The notes beneath the pieces were generated by a model. That model had not been told where the DNA came from. It saw nothing but the letters and a program-made list of their open reading frames with translations, and did not search any database. This document shows positions 47,605 through 58,001 of a stretch of 64,000 nucleotides of DNA, one piece after another. Position 1 is the stretch's first letter, and each line of letters starts with the position of its first letter. This DNA is from Aquarana catesbeiana (lineage: Eukaryota; Chordata; Amphibia; Anura; Ranidae): assembly GCF_042186555.1 (NCBI RefSeq), contig NC_133334.1, positions 25,699,294 to 25,763,293 of the forward strand. The letters are read 5' to 3'. The translations under genes were made by a program, and so were the position numbers.

Positions 47605-48190
47605 CAAGTATACCACGTCCACAGCTACCCCTCTGTCCAAGTATACTACGTCCACAGCCACCCCTCTGTCCAAGTATACCACGTCCCCAGCCACCCCTCT
47701 GTCCAAATATACCACGTCCACAGCCACCCCTCTGTCCAAGTATATTACGTCCACAGCCACCCCTCTGTCCAAGTATACTACGTCCACAGCCACCCCTCTG
47801 TCCAAGTATACTATGTCCACAGCTACCCCTCTGTCCAAGTATACCACGTCCACAGCTACCCCTCTGTCCAAGTATACTACGTCCACAGCCACCCCTCTGT
47901 CCATGTATACCACGTCCACAGCCACCCCTCTGTCCAAGTATACTACGTCCACAGCCACCCCTCTGTCCAAGTATACTACGTACACAGCCACCCCTCTGTC
48001 CAAGTATACTATGTCCACAGCTACCCCTCTGTCCAAGTATACCACGTCCACAGCTACCCCTCTGTCCAAGTATACTACGTCCACAGCCACCACTCTGTCC
48101 ATGTATACCACGTCCACAGCCACCCCTCTGTCCAAGTATACTACGTCCACAGCCACCCCTCTGTCCAAGTATACTACGTACACAGCCACT
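47605..48190. repeat. 33-bp minisatellite with 198-bp higher-order period
   Basis: The unit ACGTCCACAGCCACCCCTCT plus GTCCAAGTATACT is repeated about 17-18 times. Variant units (CTATG at 47811 and 48009, ACGTACACAGCC near 47977 and 48175) recur exactly 198 bp, or six units, apart. Because 33 is a multiple of three, frames stay open on both strands; no protein is inferred. Confidence 0.95.
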
Positions 48191-48633
48191 CCATTGATAC
48201 ACCGTGCACCAGCAAACTAAATGTCCTCCAGTTAGATCTACAGCATTTCTAGATAGTAAGTGAAAGCAGTCCAGCTAGCATGGCACCTGTGCTAAGGTAA
48301 ATTTTCTATTCATCTTCCCATAATCTGTCTAATCTGCTGCAGCCAGAATTCCCAAAGCTCCGCAGACATTAGATTTGGGGCTCCTGCTTTCTGAAATCTG
48401 TTGTGTACCTGATGATCTGTCATCGCCCACTATTCCTGTGGAGATATCTCCTGGCTATGTTGGTCCTCTTACCTGTCCATTCTCAGAATGGGTTTCCTGT
48501 TCTCCAATGTGTTTTTATTTTCTGTGGTCATTCATCAAGCTGAACCTTGCAGGGAACACGGCGTATTGTGTGTGTGGGGGAGGACTGTTTGCACTTCATA
48601 TGTAACATACATTTCTGTTTACTTTCTCCATAG

Positions 48634-48761
48634 TGGGCGAGCAGACTGTCATACGCAGCGTCCCTATCGCTTCTATAACCCGAGAGAAGAAGATCAACAT
48701 CCAGAACCACCTACAGCAGAACATGCAGGAAGGACTCCAGATTCGATCGGCCACTTTCCAG
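48634..48761 (+). CDS. sbf2: sbf2 internal exon 6 of 9 (second half of GRAM)
   Basis: A 128-nt exon. TG completes the split Val codon after TCTCCATAG, and 42 codons run to CAG|GTAAAT, phase 0. The peptide is VGEQTVIRSVPIASITREKK, then INIQNHLQQNMQEGLQIRSA and TFQ. This is the second half of the GRAM fold, recognisable by the VxRSxPIASI strand. The introns on either side are the two largest in the window (10.2 and 12.5 kb). Confidence 0.95.
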
Positions 48762-48889
48762 GTAAATGTAGATGAGGTCACCACCGTCTTCATGGATCAG
48801 TAATGCTAAAGTACACAGTTGTGTAATTACATTGTTAACTAATTTGTAAAAAAAACCAAAAGGTATGGTTTTTAGGTTCAGCCTCTCAT

Positions 48890-49455
48890 AAACTCCAGCT
48901 GTTGTGGGCCAGAGGATGACCAGAGCAAACCCATGGGCCAGTTTTACTAGTTACACGATTAGGGTGAAAAAAGATAAAGGTCCATTGAATGTAACTCCCT
49001 AAACTTTGAGATAGAAAGGTGTCAGAACACACAGAGCATGGCAGTTTGTTGAGTACGGGGCTGGGTAGCCACAGACCAGTCAGGGTGCCCCATGTTGACC
49101 CGTGTCCACATCCAAAAGCACCTACAATGGGCACGTGAGCTAAAGAACTAGATCACAGAACGATGGAAGGAGATGACTTTGAGGTGTTGACTTGGCCTCT
49201 AAATTCTTTAGATCTCAATCCACTCTGTGGGATGTGCTGGAAAAACAAGTTCAATCCATGGAGGCCCCACCTCACAATTTACAGGACTTGAAGGATCCGA
49301 TATCGATGGCTTGGTGCCAGATATCACAGAATACCTTCGGAGGTCTAGTGGAGTCAATGAGTCAGGGCTCTTTTTTTTATTTTTTTATTTTTTTGCAGGA
49401 AAAGGGGACCTACCCAATTTTAGGTGGGCATGGTAGGCGGTCAGAATGTTATGGT
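48890..49455 (+). pseudogene. Tc1-like transposase C-terminal remnant, second subfamily
   Basis: On the + strand the order is FEVLTWPLNSLDLNP-like (about 49170-49215), LWDVLEKQVQSMEAPPHNLQ, DLKD and WCQISQNTFGGLVESM. The end GGTCAGAATGTTATG is the terminal region of this family. The HLW segment and the N-terminal half are lost, and a T-run is inserted. Confidence 0.85.
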
Positions 49456-49639
49456 ATTTATACATAATAATGAGATCATCACTGTTTTTTGTCCAGACTA
49501 AACAAGTGAAGTTTTTCATAGTAAGGTTAGTTGGCCACCCTTCCCATTTTCAGATGTCCTCCTTGCTGCACTGTACAAAACTTCAGAGAAGGGATTACTG
49601 TTCACTTAAAGTGGTTGGGTACCCCGTTATGTGATTTTT

Positions 49640-49912
49640 ACCTACCGGTAAGCCTATAACAAGGCTTATAACAAGGCTTACCTGGTAAAATAAATATCTC
49701 CTAAACGTACGCCGTTTAGGAGACATTCACCCTGCATGCAGCCGCGGATATCAGCGGCGCATGTGCTCTGAAGGTCGGGTGTATCGTGCCAGAACTCCTT
49801 GCCGGAAACCGAGGGCTCCCACTTACAGCGCCGGTGCCTGCGAACCCGTAAGAAATGCCAGGGGAACATGACGGCCCCCTCAGGGGTAAATGGGCGACGC
49901 TGCGGGGGCTTC
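49640..49912. repeat. Short element with ACGCCGTTTAGGAGA hairpin
   Basis: TATCTCCTAAACGTACGCCG and GTTTAGGAGACATTCACC form a hairpin at 49694-49728. The sequence AAGGCTTACCTGGTAAAATA marks a familiar frog-type MITE. The borders are uncertain. Confidence 0.5.
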
Positions 49913-49921
49913 ACTCTAAGG

Positions 49922-50285
49922 CAGGGGTGTCAAACTCACTTTCATTGTGGGCCGCATCAGCATGATGATTGTCCTCAAAAGGAGCGGTTGCATCTGTAAG
50001 ATTAGATGTCCAGCGCATCCCCTCCCCTTACATTAGATGTCCAGAGCCACCCCACCATCAGAAGTTGAGTCCCCTACTCTCCCTAACATCGCAGTGCACC
50101 CCCCTTTCCTTATGCTGCTGCTGGGAAGAAGCTGGATGCATTGCTTGAAAGCAGAAAGTAGGGGTCTGGAGGAGGACCAGAGGAGGGCTGGAAATCGTGA
50201 CGGCAGATGCTCCTGGCTCTGTGCCAAGATTTGGTATGTGAGCTTCTTTTTTGAGCGTTTTTGGAGCGGATGGAGGCCAATTCAA
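49922..50285. mobile_element. Truncated hAT-like element
   Basis: It starts CAGGGGTGTCAAACTCACTT after CTCTAAGG (49914-49921). The right terminus is missing. It is related to 23103-23626. Confidence 0.7.
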
Positions 50286-50319
50286 ATTAATGGTGTCACT
50301 CCAAAAACATAAAAGTAAA

Positions 50320-51660
50320 AAAACAAAAAAAAATAAATAAGTGTCTACAGCTGTTGTTACAGAATGCCCAGGTGTGAATGGGGGTCTAACAGTGCCTCCT
50401 CCGCAGCATGGTGGTGACAGGTGCTCTTCAGAACCCGCACTGTTGTTTAGAATGCCTTTGAAGCTGTGTCATCTTTTTGACTCTTAACAGATAATGCTGT
50501 ATAAACGAAACTCTAGATAACAGAGGTGTGCCTATCTGTACCCCATCTAAGGACAGGGTTATCTGGAAGCTGCAATCACCTTACTGATGTCTTAATATTG
50601 TGTCTCATCACAACAGATTCTTGAGTAATCAGTAACTTTTTCACCTGTGACTCAAACTAGCATATTGCCAAAGTTAAATTTGAACAAAAATAGCATTTAA
50701 ATCTATTCCTCAGTAGCCAAAAAAGGATATAAATCCACATTGTATGCAAATTGTATCCAAATGACTTTGCATACACAGATATTACATTGTAAAGTAGCAG
50801 TGATATCATCACTGTGCTGTACATACCCTATGCAGAGCAGGGCTGTGGGAGGGGCCTAACAGGCCTATATACTATAGAATGCCTGTAGAAAACTACAGGA
50901 GGGGGGTGGAGACCAGACCAGTCACCCTGCACTAGGGGAGAGAGAGCAGAGATGTGGGAGGGGCCCAGCAGGCTCCACCCACTGAAGACTGCCTCCAGAT
51001 AAATACAGGAGGGGGCGGAGACAAGACCAGTCCCCCTGCACAAGGAGAGAGAGCAGCAGTGAGCGGTCTTTATTACAGGAAGGAAAAGTGGCACACTGGA
51101 TTACTGCACAGATCTGGAATAAATACACAAAGCTCACGAGATTCAAGAAGAATACACATGCCTCTTGTTTTTAGACAATATTTATTTTTTTACGGAGTTC
51201 AGCTTTAAAGCGGCCTTTTCTTTTGCTTGTGTTTTACATATGTAAATAACTCGCCCGTACACAGTGCCGCTGATAAGGCAGTACAGCCAGCCCTCCTACC
51301 CAGGCCTCATCAGTTCAAAAGGGGGGCCTTGGTAGGAGGGCCAGCAGTACTGCCTTATTTCTGACACTTGTGACTCTTGTGCAGTGCTGCCGACTTCTGC
51401 TTTTCTTTTCTTTTCTTCCTCCGGCTGCACTACAGGAGGATCGGTTCTCTTATCTGCACCCCCTTCTTTCTGCTGTCTGGGACCCCTGTGTGCCCCTTTC
51501 CCCCCCGCAGTCCTGCCTTTTTCCCTCCTCTCTTTTCCTGCCGGCAGTTGCTGAGGGCACACAGGTGGGTTATTTCAGGATGGTGAGCGGGGGGGGGGGG
51601 GGGGGCACAGTCCACACGTCAAATCCCTTCCAGTGTCGTGTTAGCAGGGAGAGTGGTTAT
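50320..51660. other. Intronic sequence with local duplications
   Basis: Two related 110-bp segments lie at 50836-50950 and 50955-51062 (ACTACAGGAGGGGG with GGAGACCAGACCAGTC). Inverted pieces GGAGGGCCAGCAGTACTGCC and GGCAGTACAGCCAGCCCTCC lie at 51276-51357. No gene was seen. Confidence 0.55.
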
Positions 51661-51666
51661 AAATAG

Positions 51667-51852
51667 AAAAGGAAAAGAAAGGCGCCTCTAAGTGCAGTAT
51701 GCAAAATTTAATAAAGTACACAAAGGGTTAAAACCACTTACAAGATCGTTGAGTGTTCAAAGACATTCAACGATCCTGTAAGTGCTTTTAACCCTTTGTG
51801 CACTTTATTAAATTTTCCATACTGCACTTAGAGGCGCCTTTCTTTTCCTTTT
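51667..51852. repeat. Foldback element, 85-nt arms
   Basis: The arms AAAAGGAAAAGAAAGGCGCC ... CTTACAAGATCGTTGA and the inverse from CAACGATCCTGTAAGTG to AGGCGCCTTTCTTTTCC enclose a spacer of about 10 nt. The tips GGCGCCTCTAAGTG match the foldback at 44567-45008, but the inner arms differ. Confidence 0.92.
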
Positions 51853-52152
51853 TTACATCTTCAGAGTTACTTCTCCTCTAACCAAAGTGCTGCCAGAAGT
51901 GCCATCTCATCACTATCATCCCTCTGACCAGCTACCCGCCTCCACCAGAGCGCCCTTGTCTCCTCTCTGGTTATAAATAGAGATGAGGGCGTAGATTGCT
52001 AAAAAGTCAACATTTGCATATCAGTAATGCAGTCGTTTAGTCTCATTAGGTTGCATGATTTTGGGAAAGTGCATTTGAAACGGCCGACAGAGTGAATTCT
52101 TCAGGTGCTGTTATCTTTACACATAGAATGGAAAGATTTAATTTAAATTTAA

Positions 52153-52570
52153 AGTGATACTAAAGGTATTTATTTTTATTCTTTTATTTAACAAACACAT
52201 CATACTTAACTGCTCTATATAATGGTTTTGCACAGAGCAGCCCAGATCCTCCTCTTCTTGGGTCCCCTGCCAGCACTTCTGGCTCCTCCCCCTCTGCTGA
52301 ACACCCCCCATTGAAAGCTGTTTGCTATGGGGGGCACTCGTGCAGGCTTGCTCCTGAGCTGGCTCTATGTGTCCATAGACACACAGAGTGCAGCTCAGCC
52401 CTGCCCAAAAACCTCCTCACCGGCTGTGATTGACAGCAGCTGGAGCCAATGACGCCGTCTCTGAGCCAGTGACGAGTGAGAGATCCTCTTCTGGATCGAG
52501 TTTGGGCTCAGGTAAGTATTGGGAGGGGTGGGGGGGTGGGGTTGCACACAGAAGTTTTTTTTTTTTTTTT
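52153..52570. mobile_element. Left part of a group B TTAA element
   Basis: TTAA (52149-52152) precedes AGTGATACTAAAGGT. CAGGTAAGTAT at 52509-52519 is again a strong donor-like site in sbf2 sense orientation. The right TTAA border is not found. Confidence 0.65.
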
Positions 52571-53389
52571 TACCTTCAGCCTTTGGATACACTCCAAGTA
52601 TGAGTGACGCGAGTCTTACCTTAACTTGATTTTTTTTATTTTAGAATAGCAAAATATGACTATTTTTTAGGTTTTTAGCAATGTCTTTATACTTGCTGTG
52701 CTCTACAGATCTTAAAATCTTTGTTCTGACTTGGCATTCTGCACACAGCTTGTACAGAATTAAAAAAAAAAATAATAATAAAATAAAAATGTTTAAAAAT
52801 GTTAAAGCCATCACAAAAAGCATGAGGTCCCGAAAGGGGTTAAACAACTTTTGTTTCTGTTCACACAGTTGGAGAGAAGGCATGGGATAAGGGCGGCGTA
52901 CAGAGGAGCGTTTTATGTACCCGCATAATTTAGCGGTATGACGCAGGCAGCAAAGTGGAACCATTCCATGATAAATCACTTGTCTTCCATACTGGAAGAG
53001 ACATAATAATGTCCAATTCTGGAGGCAGTCAGTGTAATGAGAACATTTAGGGGGGGCCTATAAAGGAGACTGTAAAGAGATGAGCGGTATGGGTTGGTAT
53101 TGGGGAAATCGGTTTGAGTGTGATAACAGCAGGTTGATTCCTGCACGGAATCCGTTGAGGCCTGTAGACTGTGACCCATCTACACCTGAGTTCCCAGCTA
53201 CATCCCCAAAAAAAAAAAGAATGGAGAGGGTAGAGGCACACCGCCAATGGGCGCTGCCCGCTGCTTGGAAAACGATCAGTTCCGAGAGGTTCTCCAACCT
53301 GTGTTCACCCAAATGGTCAACAAGCAAGCTCGGGGGTCTCCCATAGACACGAGATCCACGCTGTCAGCTCATATCTTTCAGCAGGTTTT
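52571..53389. other. Intronic sequence, nothing recognised
   Basis: GTCCCGAAAGGGGTT occurs at 52828-52842, similar to the centre of the foldback at 36407-36635. No gene. Confidence 0.45.
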
Positions 53390-53393
53390 TTAA

Positions 53394-53862
53394 AGCGGAA
53401 CTTCAGTCATTTTTTTTCAACTTTCCATCTATTAAATCTTCTGTCCTTGTTGTTGTTTTAACTTTGGATAGTAAAACTTTTTTTTTTTCTGCCAGTAAAT
53501 CCCTTATACAGCCCACTTCCTGTTTCTTGTCTGGTCATTAGCCTAGGCTTATGACATCATCCACAGCTCTCTCTCTCTTGTGAGAGTTTGCCAGAAAGGG
53601 AGGTGGGGATGAGTCATAAGAGGGCAAATGAGAGCCGCAGAGCTGGAGGTGTGCCTCTGTAATTCCAGGAAGTGAACAGGCAGCAGCTTCAGCTGCCCAC
53701 AGTTAAAATGGAGGGACTTAGTGGAGGGAGATTTCTACAGCATATTTGGCAAGTACAGAATCGCAGTATATATAAAATAATATGCAAAGTGGTTGGAGGG
53801 AAGCTTCAGAATGGCTGAAAGATGTTTTTATTACAAATTATATGAGCAGACTGCCGTTCCTC
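53394..53862. mobile_element. TTAA-flanked element
   Basis: AGCGGAACTTCAGTC at the left and CTGCCGTTCCTCT at the right are inverted, with TTAA at 53390-53393 and 53863-53866. Confidence 0.75.
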
Positions 53863-54384
53863 TTTAAATACAGCAGGTTTCTACATGAACAGTCAATAAA
53901 TGTTCAACCTCGTGTTGGAGCTCACAGCTGGGCTCTTTTGCATCGATTTATTTTATTTTGTTTCCAACTCCTCTTACTGCAGCCATTCCAATCATCCCGG
54001 AGTTACCCTTCATTCCTCCTTCCCACTATTGAGTCTCACTGCTCATGTTGCATTTTCTATAATGTAAAACTAGTGCAGACTTTGCTAGGGAGCATGAACC
54101 CAGCCCTAAATACTATGTATTTACTTGCTTTACAGAGAATACAGCATAAGCAGTGAGACTCCATAATGCAAAGGCCCAGGACATTTGGAGTCCCAAGGGG
54201 ATTTGAAGTGGCCATAGATGAGCCAACCTGACTATATTTGAAGCAGTAGTCTTGGGTGAACTTATCTCTTATTAGTAACTTAAAAGAAACCTGTGACTAA
54301 TGGAATATAGGAGCTGCCACTGCTGACTTGTGCTTGGAGGTGAAAGGTCCAATTGTGTCATCCTGATCCTTTCCTCACTGTTGC

Positions 54385-55690
54385 AGAAGGGTTTTTAACT
54401 TAATACATTCTATGAATTAAAGCGGAGTCCCCCTCCCCCCCAAGAAAAAAATTACAGTCAGCAGCTACAAATACTGCAGCTGCTGTCTTTTAATATAAGG
54501 ACACTTATCTGTCCAGGGATCCTGCAATGTCAGTACTCCAGCCGAATTTTGGATAGGCTCTCGGGTGGTAAGTAAAACTGTGGCTCCCTACAGCGCCTGC
54601 GCCAAGCACGCTGCACTTTCTAACTGGCTCGGCGGCGGAGGAAGGAGGAGAGGGGTCAAACTTTCAAGGGACGGCGCCGTGGCCAGTCTCCCGGAAGTGG
54701 GGACAGGTGCCTGTTTCCTCCCCTTCTCCTCCCGCCTGAAAGGTGCCAAATGTGGCACCGGAGGGGGGGGGGGGAGCAGATAAGTGGAGCTTCCACTTTT
54801 GGGTGGAACTCCGCTTTAAGGTTAAAAAAAACTTCAGCATGCAGCTCCCCCCCCCCTCCAGCTACACCTTATGCTTACCTAAACCCAATCTTGATCCATC
54901 GCTGTGCACGAAAGCAGTTGCTCTCTCAGCTCTTTCCCTCCTCATTTGCTCATAGACGGTAGCGGGAGCCATTGGCTCACAGCCAGTGAGGAGGGGGGCG
55001 GGTCCAAGCTGCACTCTGTGTGTCTATGGAGACACAAAGCGGGGCTCGGGAGGGAGCCCGCATGGGTGCCCCCCATTGTAAAAAAGCAGTTGCTCTGTCG
55101 GCTCCCCCTTCTCATTTGCTCAAGGACAGTAGAGAGAGCCATTGGCGCACAGTCAGTGAGGGGAGGCGGGGCCAAGCTGCGCTCTGTGTGTCTATGGACA
55201 CACACAGCGGGGCTCGGGAGAGTGCCGCACGGGTACGCCCATAGCAAGAAAGCAGTGGCTCTCTCCCTCTTCATTTGCTCAAAGACTGTAGCTGGAGCCA
55301 TTGGCGCACAGTCAGTGGGGGGGGGGGGGGGGGGGGGGGGGCAAGATGCACTCTGTGTGTCTATGGGCACACACACAGTGGGGCCCGGGAGAGAGCCGGC
55401 ACAAGTACGCCCATAGCAAGAAAGCAGTTGCTCTCTTGGCTCTCTCCCTCCTCATTTGCTCAAGACATTGGCTCACAGCCAGTGAGGAGGGGGCGGGGCA
55501 TGGAAGGGGGACCGCATGGGTGCCCCCATAGCAAGCAACTTGCTATGGGGGCAATTCGCGGGGGAGGAGCCAGGAGTGCTGCCAGGGAGGAGGATCCAAA
55601 GTACTCTGTGCAAAACCATTACTGTACACAGCTGGTAAGTATGACATGTTTGTTATTTTAATTTAAAAAAAAATTCCATTTACAATCACT
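54385..55690. mobile_element. Group B TTAA element enlarged by nested and tandem sequence
   Basis: The left region (AGAAGGGTTTTTAACTTAAT, ACATTCTATGAATTAA) and the right end TTTACAATCACT before TTAA (55691-55694) match group B. It has been split by a group A element (54421-54815). Inside, a unit of about 165-180 bp (AAAGCAGTTGCTCTCTC ... CTATGGACACAC) is repeated four times from 54904, 55083, 55246 and 55419. A long G-run is at 55317-55340, and CTGGTAAGTAT at 55632-55642 is donor-like. Confidence 0.78.
54421..54815. mobile_element. TTAA-flanked element, group A, inside group B
   Basis: AGCGGAGTCCCCC at the left and GGTGGAACTCCGCT at the right, with TTAA at 54417-54420 and 54816-54819. Removing it restores CTATGAATTAAGGTTAAAAA, which aligns with CTATGCATTAAGATAAAAAG of the intact group B copy at 39806. 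Confidence 0.88.
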
Positions 55691-55694
55691 TTAA

Positions 55695-56577
55695 TACTTC
55701 ATGTGTATGTTAAGTCATAAATACAATAACAAACCACGAAGAAGGGCGCTTCCTTGAATGTTGTTAAACAATTTTTAAGATTCAGTGAAAAGAAATTAAC
55801 ACAAACCAGCTGCCCCTTTACAGTGTACAGACACCAATATTCCAAAATAGCAAAAAAGAACAAAAAAGTAGGCGCTTAGTTACTCACTTATACACATTCA
55901 ATACTTCACTATATTGCTATGGTTACTCACTATACACATGCAATACTATAATTTATCGCTATTGGCAGTCAGTATGCCAAATGGTAACCAAAAATCAGTC
56001 CATATGTAGTATAGCACTAAACAAAATATAAACAAGGCAGGTGTCTAGGAGACAGTCCCAATCCACCACTTCCTCCACCATACCTGACTGTTTGTGATGA
56101 CTACCTCCTCTAAGTAAAGTGATAAGTGCTCTCTCCACACCCCAGGTGAAGTGTGCACTCACCAGATAGAAGTGGATGACAAAGCAGCCTAAACGCTGTA
56201 TGCAAAGAAACCTCTGTATTAATCAGCTCCTCTCCAACAAATTCCTCTGATGTTCCAAACTGAAGATCTTTGTGAAGTGACTTCTCATACCATCATGCAT
56301 GATGTAAAGCAACCCAAGGAGTAGATCATTGTGTAATACATTTATTAAAATGCAATCAAGATATACACATTCTGTGGGCATCTGTGAGACACCAACACAT
56401 ACAGCTCTGCTCAGTCAAATTGCAGTTGCGTGCCGCTTGTGGCCACCGAACCAGCATGCGTTCCAAATAGGCGGAAGCTGGACAAGTGTCTAACCTGGTC
56501 TGGCGTTGCGGCTCAGCTTCAATGCATTTGGCGTGTAACGCATCCTCTGGAGTTTTCAGTACATGATTTTATTTATA
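55695..56577. other. Intronic sequence, nothing recognised
   Basis: Short direct repeats of ACTCACTATACACATGCAAT type lie at 55880-55945. No gene. Confidence 0.45.
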
Positions 56578-56585
56578 TCTTAAAG

Positions 56586-56733
56586 CAAGGGTCTTCAAAC
56601 TATGGCCCTCCAGTTGTTCAAGAACTACAATTGCCATCATGCCTAGTCATGTCTGTGAATGTCAGAGTTTTACAATGCCTCATCGGATGTGTAGTTCTGC
56701 AACAGCTGGGGGGTCGTAGTTTGAGGATCCCTG
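56586..56733. mobile_element. 148-bp hAT-like MITE
   Basis: It starts CAAGGGTCTTCAAACTATGG and ends TAGTTTGAGGATCCCTG, with a perfect TCTTAAAG duplication (56578-56585 and 56734-56741). The core GCCATCATGCCTAGTCATG relates it to 14755-14913. Confidence 0.92.
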
Positions 56734-56739
56734 TCTTAA

Positions 56740-57518
56740 AGTATAACTAAAGGGAAATTTTTTTTTTTTGTTTGGGATAGAAAGGAGAGGGATTAGAAAC
56801 CCTGTCAGTATTTATTGCTGTCTGTGCCCCCGTTAGGGAGATTGACCCTCTCCATTTGTCCTGTTTACCATTATCATTTGCACACTTGAATCCAAAAGAT
56901 GCTGTAGAAATTTCTTTGTCTTGAGCCAGACAAAATTGCAATGATGATCAGTTAACGCGTTTCACACGAAAAGAACTGTGCTTGTTCACAAGCACAGTTC
57001 TTTTCGTGTGAAACGCGTCAACTGATCATCATTGCAATTTTGTCTAGCTCATGACAATAAATACATTTCTACAGCGTCTTTTGGATTCAAGTGTGCGATC
57101 GATCTTTTCTTCTCTTCTTGATATTGCCTACGGTGATGAGCCGGGTTTTAGCACCTTGGATCGGATGTGTCCATTTTTTGCCTGGAGCGGTGTGTGCACC
57201 CTTGTTCTGTTTCCCGATTACCATTATTATTGAAAGTAAAAGAAAAACCCAAATTTTGGGTTGTCCCCAGAAAAGTAATAGAAGGGAAATCTTCCCATGG
57301 GGACACTAGTTCTGGTGACCTGGGGGGTCCCCAAGGAACTCCCTTAATTTGCAGGGATATCCTCTTGCTTCCTGTTTGGCTATGTGAAAGGAAGTGAAGG
57401 ATAATCTTCGCAGAGGGGAACGCAGATGGTGAAAACAAAAAAAAAAAACTGTCAGGGGTTATAACCATCTCTTACTCTATCCAAAATGACAAAAAAAAGT
57501 TTTGCCTATAGTTCTACT
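56740..57518. mobile_element. TTAA-flanked element, group D, with foldback insertion
   Basis: AGTATAACTAAAGGGAAATT at the left and GCCTATAGTTCTACT at the right are inverted, with TTAA at 56736-56739 and 57519-57522. The insertion lies between TTACCATTATCATT (about 56867) and TTACCATTATTATT (about 57217), a possible 14-bp duplication. Confidence 0.82.
56880..57096. repeat. Near-perfect palindrome with CGAAACGCGT-type core
   Basis: The arms of about 105 nt meet at a 2-nt centre (about 56986-56987). The inner arm is GAACTGTGCTTGT preceded by AACGCGTTTCACACGAAAA, and the outer arm is CACACTTGAATCCAAAAGAT. The motif occurs once on each arm. Confidence 0.95.
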
Positions 57519-57522
57519 TTAA

Positions 57523-58001
57523 ATATGTTGTCCAGTGGAGAGGGTGGGGGAGGCACCACTCATAATTTTTTGGGCACAGAGTTCTATTTTAGCAAGATGA
57601 AGTCACTCTGGTCAATCCTCATCCAGCTCAGGCAGCCAAATCTGCCTCTCTGACACAATTTATTAGCTGACGTTGTAGAATTACGGACAGCCGTCATATT
57701 TATTGCCTGTGGGTTTCGTGTCTTGGGTTTGGCTCCATACAGACATGCTTGCACGTTCGCTGCGGTGTGACCGCTCAACTTGTAACATCTGCATGTTTGT
57801 GTTGAGGTATTTACACTCATCTTTTGTCTGATAACAGAAGAAGTGGCTCGTCCTGAATGTTTCAAGCTCCACAGAGACTTGGGAGACATTTGTGGTTGGA
57901 TGAGTCGCTCAATGTGTTTTCAGTTTGCGGTGTTTTCCCCTCCATACCTACAGATGAGCGATGGACTTGTTTGTCAGATTGCATTGGAGGTGTAGATAAC
58001 G
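57523..58001. other. Intronic sequence, nothing recognised
   Basis: The minus-strand frame at 57584-57889 has no recognised family. No repeat borders were seen. Confidence 0.45.

Noticed and set aside
47444..48220. Open frames over 200 codons on both strands with glycine-, serine- or threonine-rich repeats
   Set aside because: They follow from the 33-bp unit being a multiple of three. Several frames are open at once, and there is no start context or domain.
57584..57889. A 101-codon minus-strand frame with several cysteines, zinc-knuckle-like
   Set aside because: Spacing does not fit a CCHC knuckle and no neighbouring gag- or RT-like sequence was seen.
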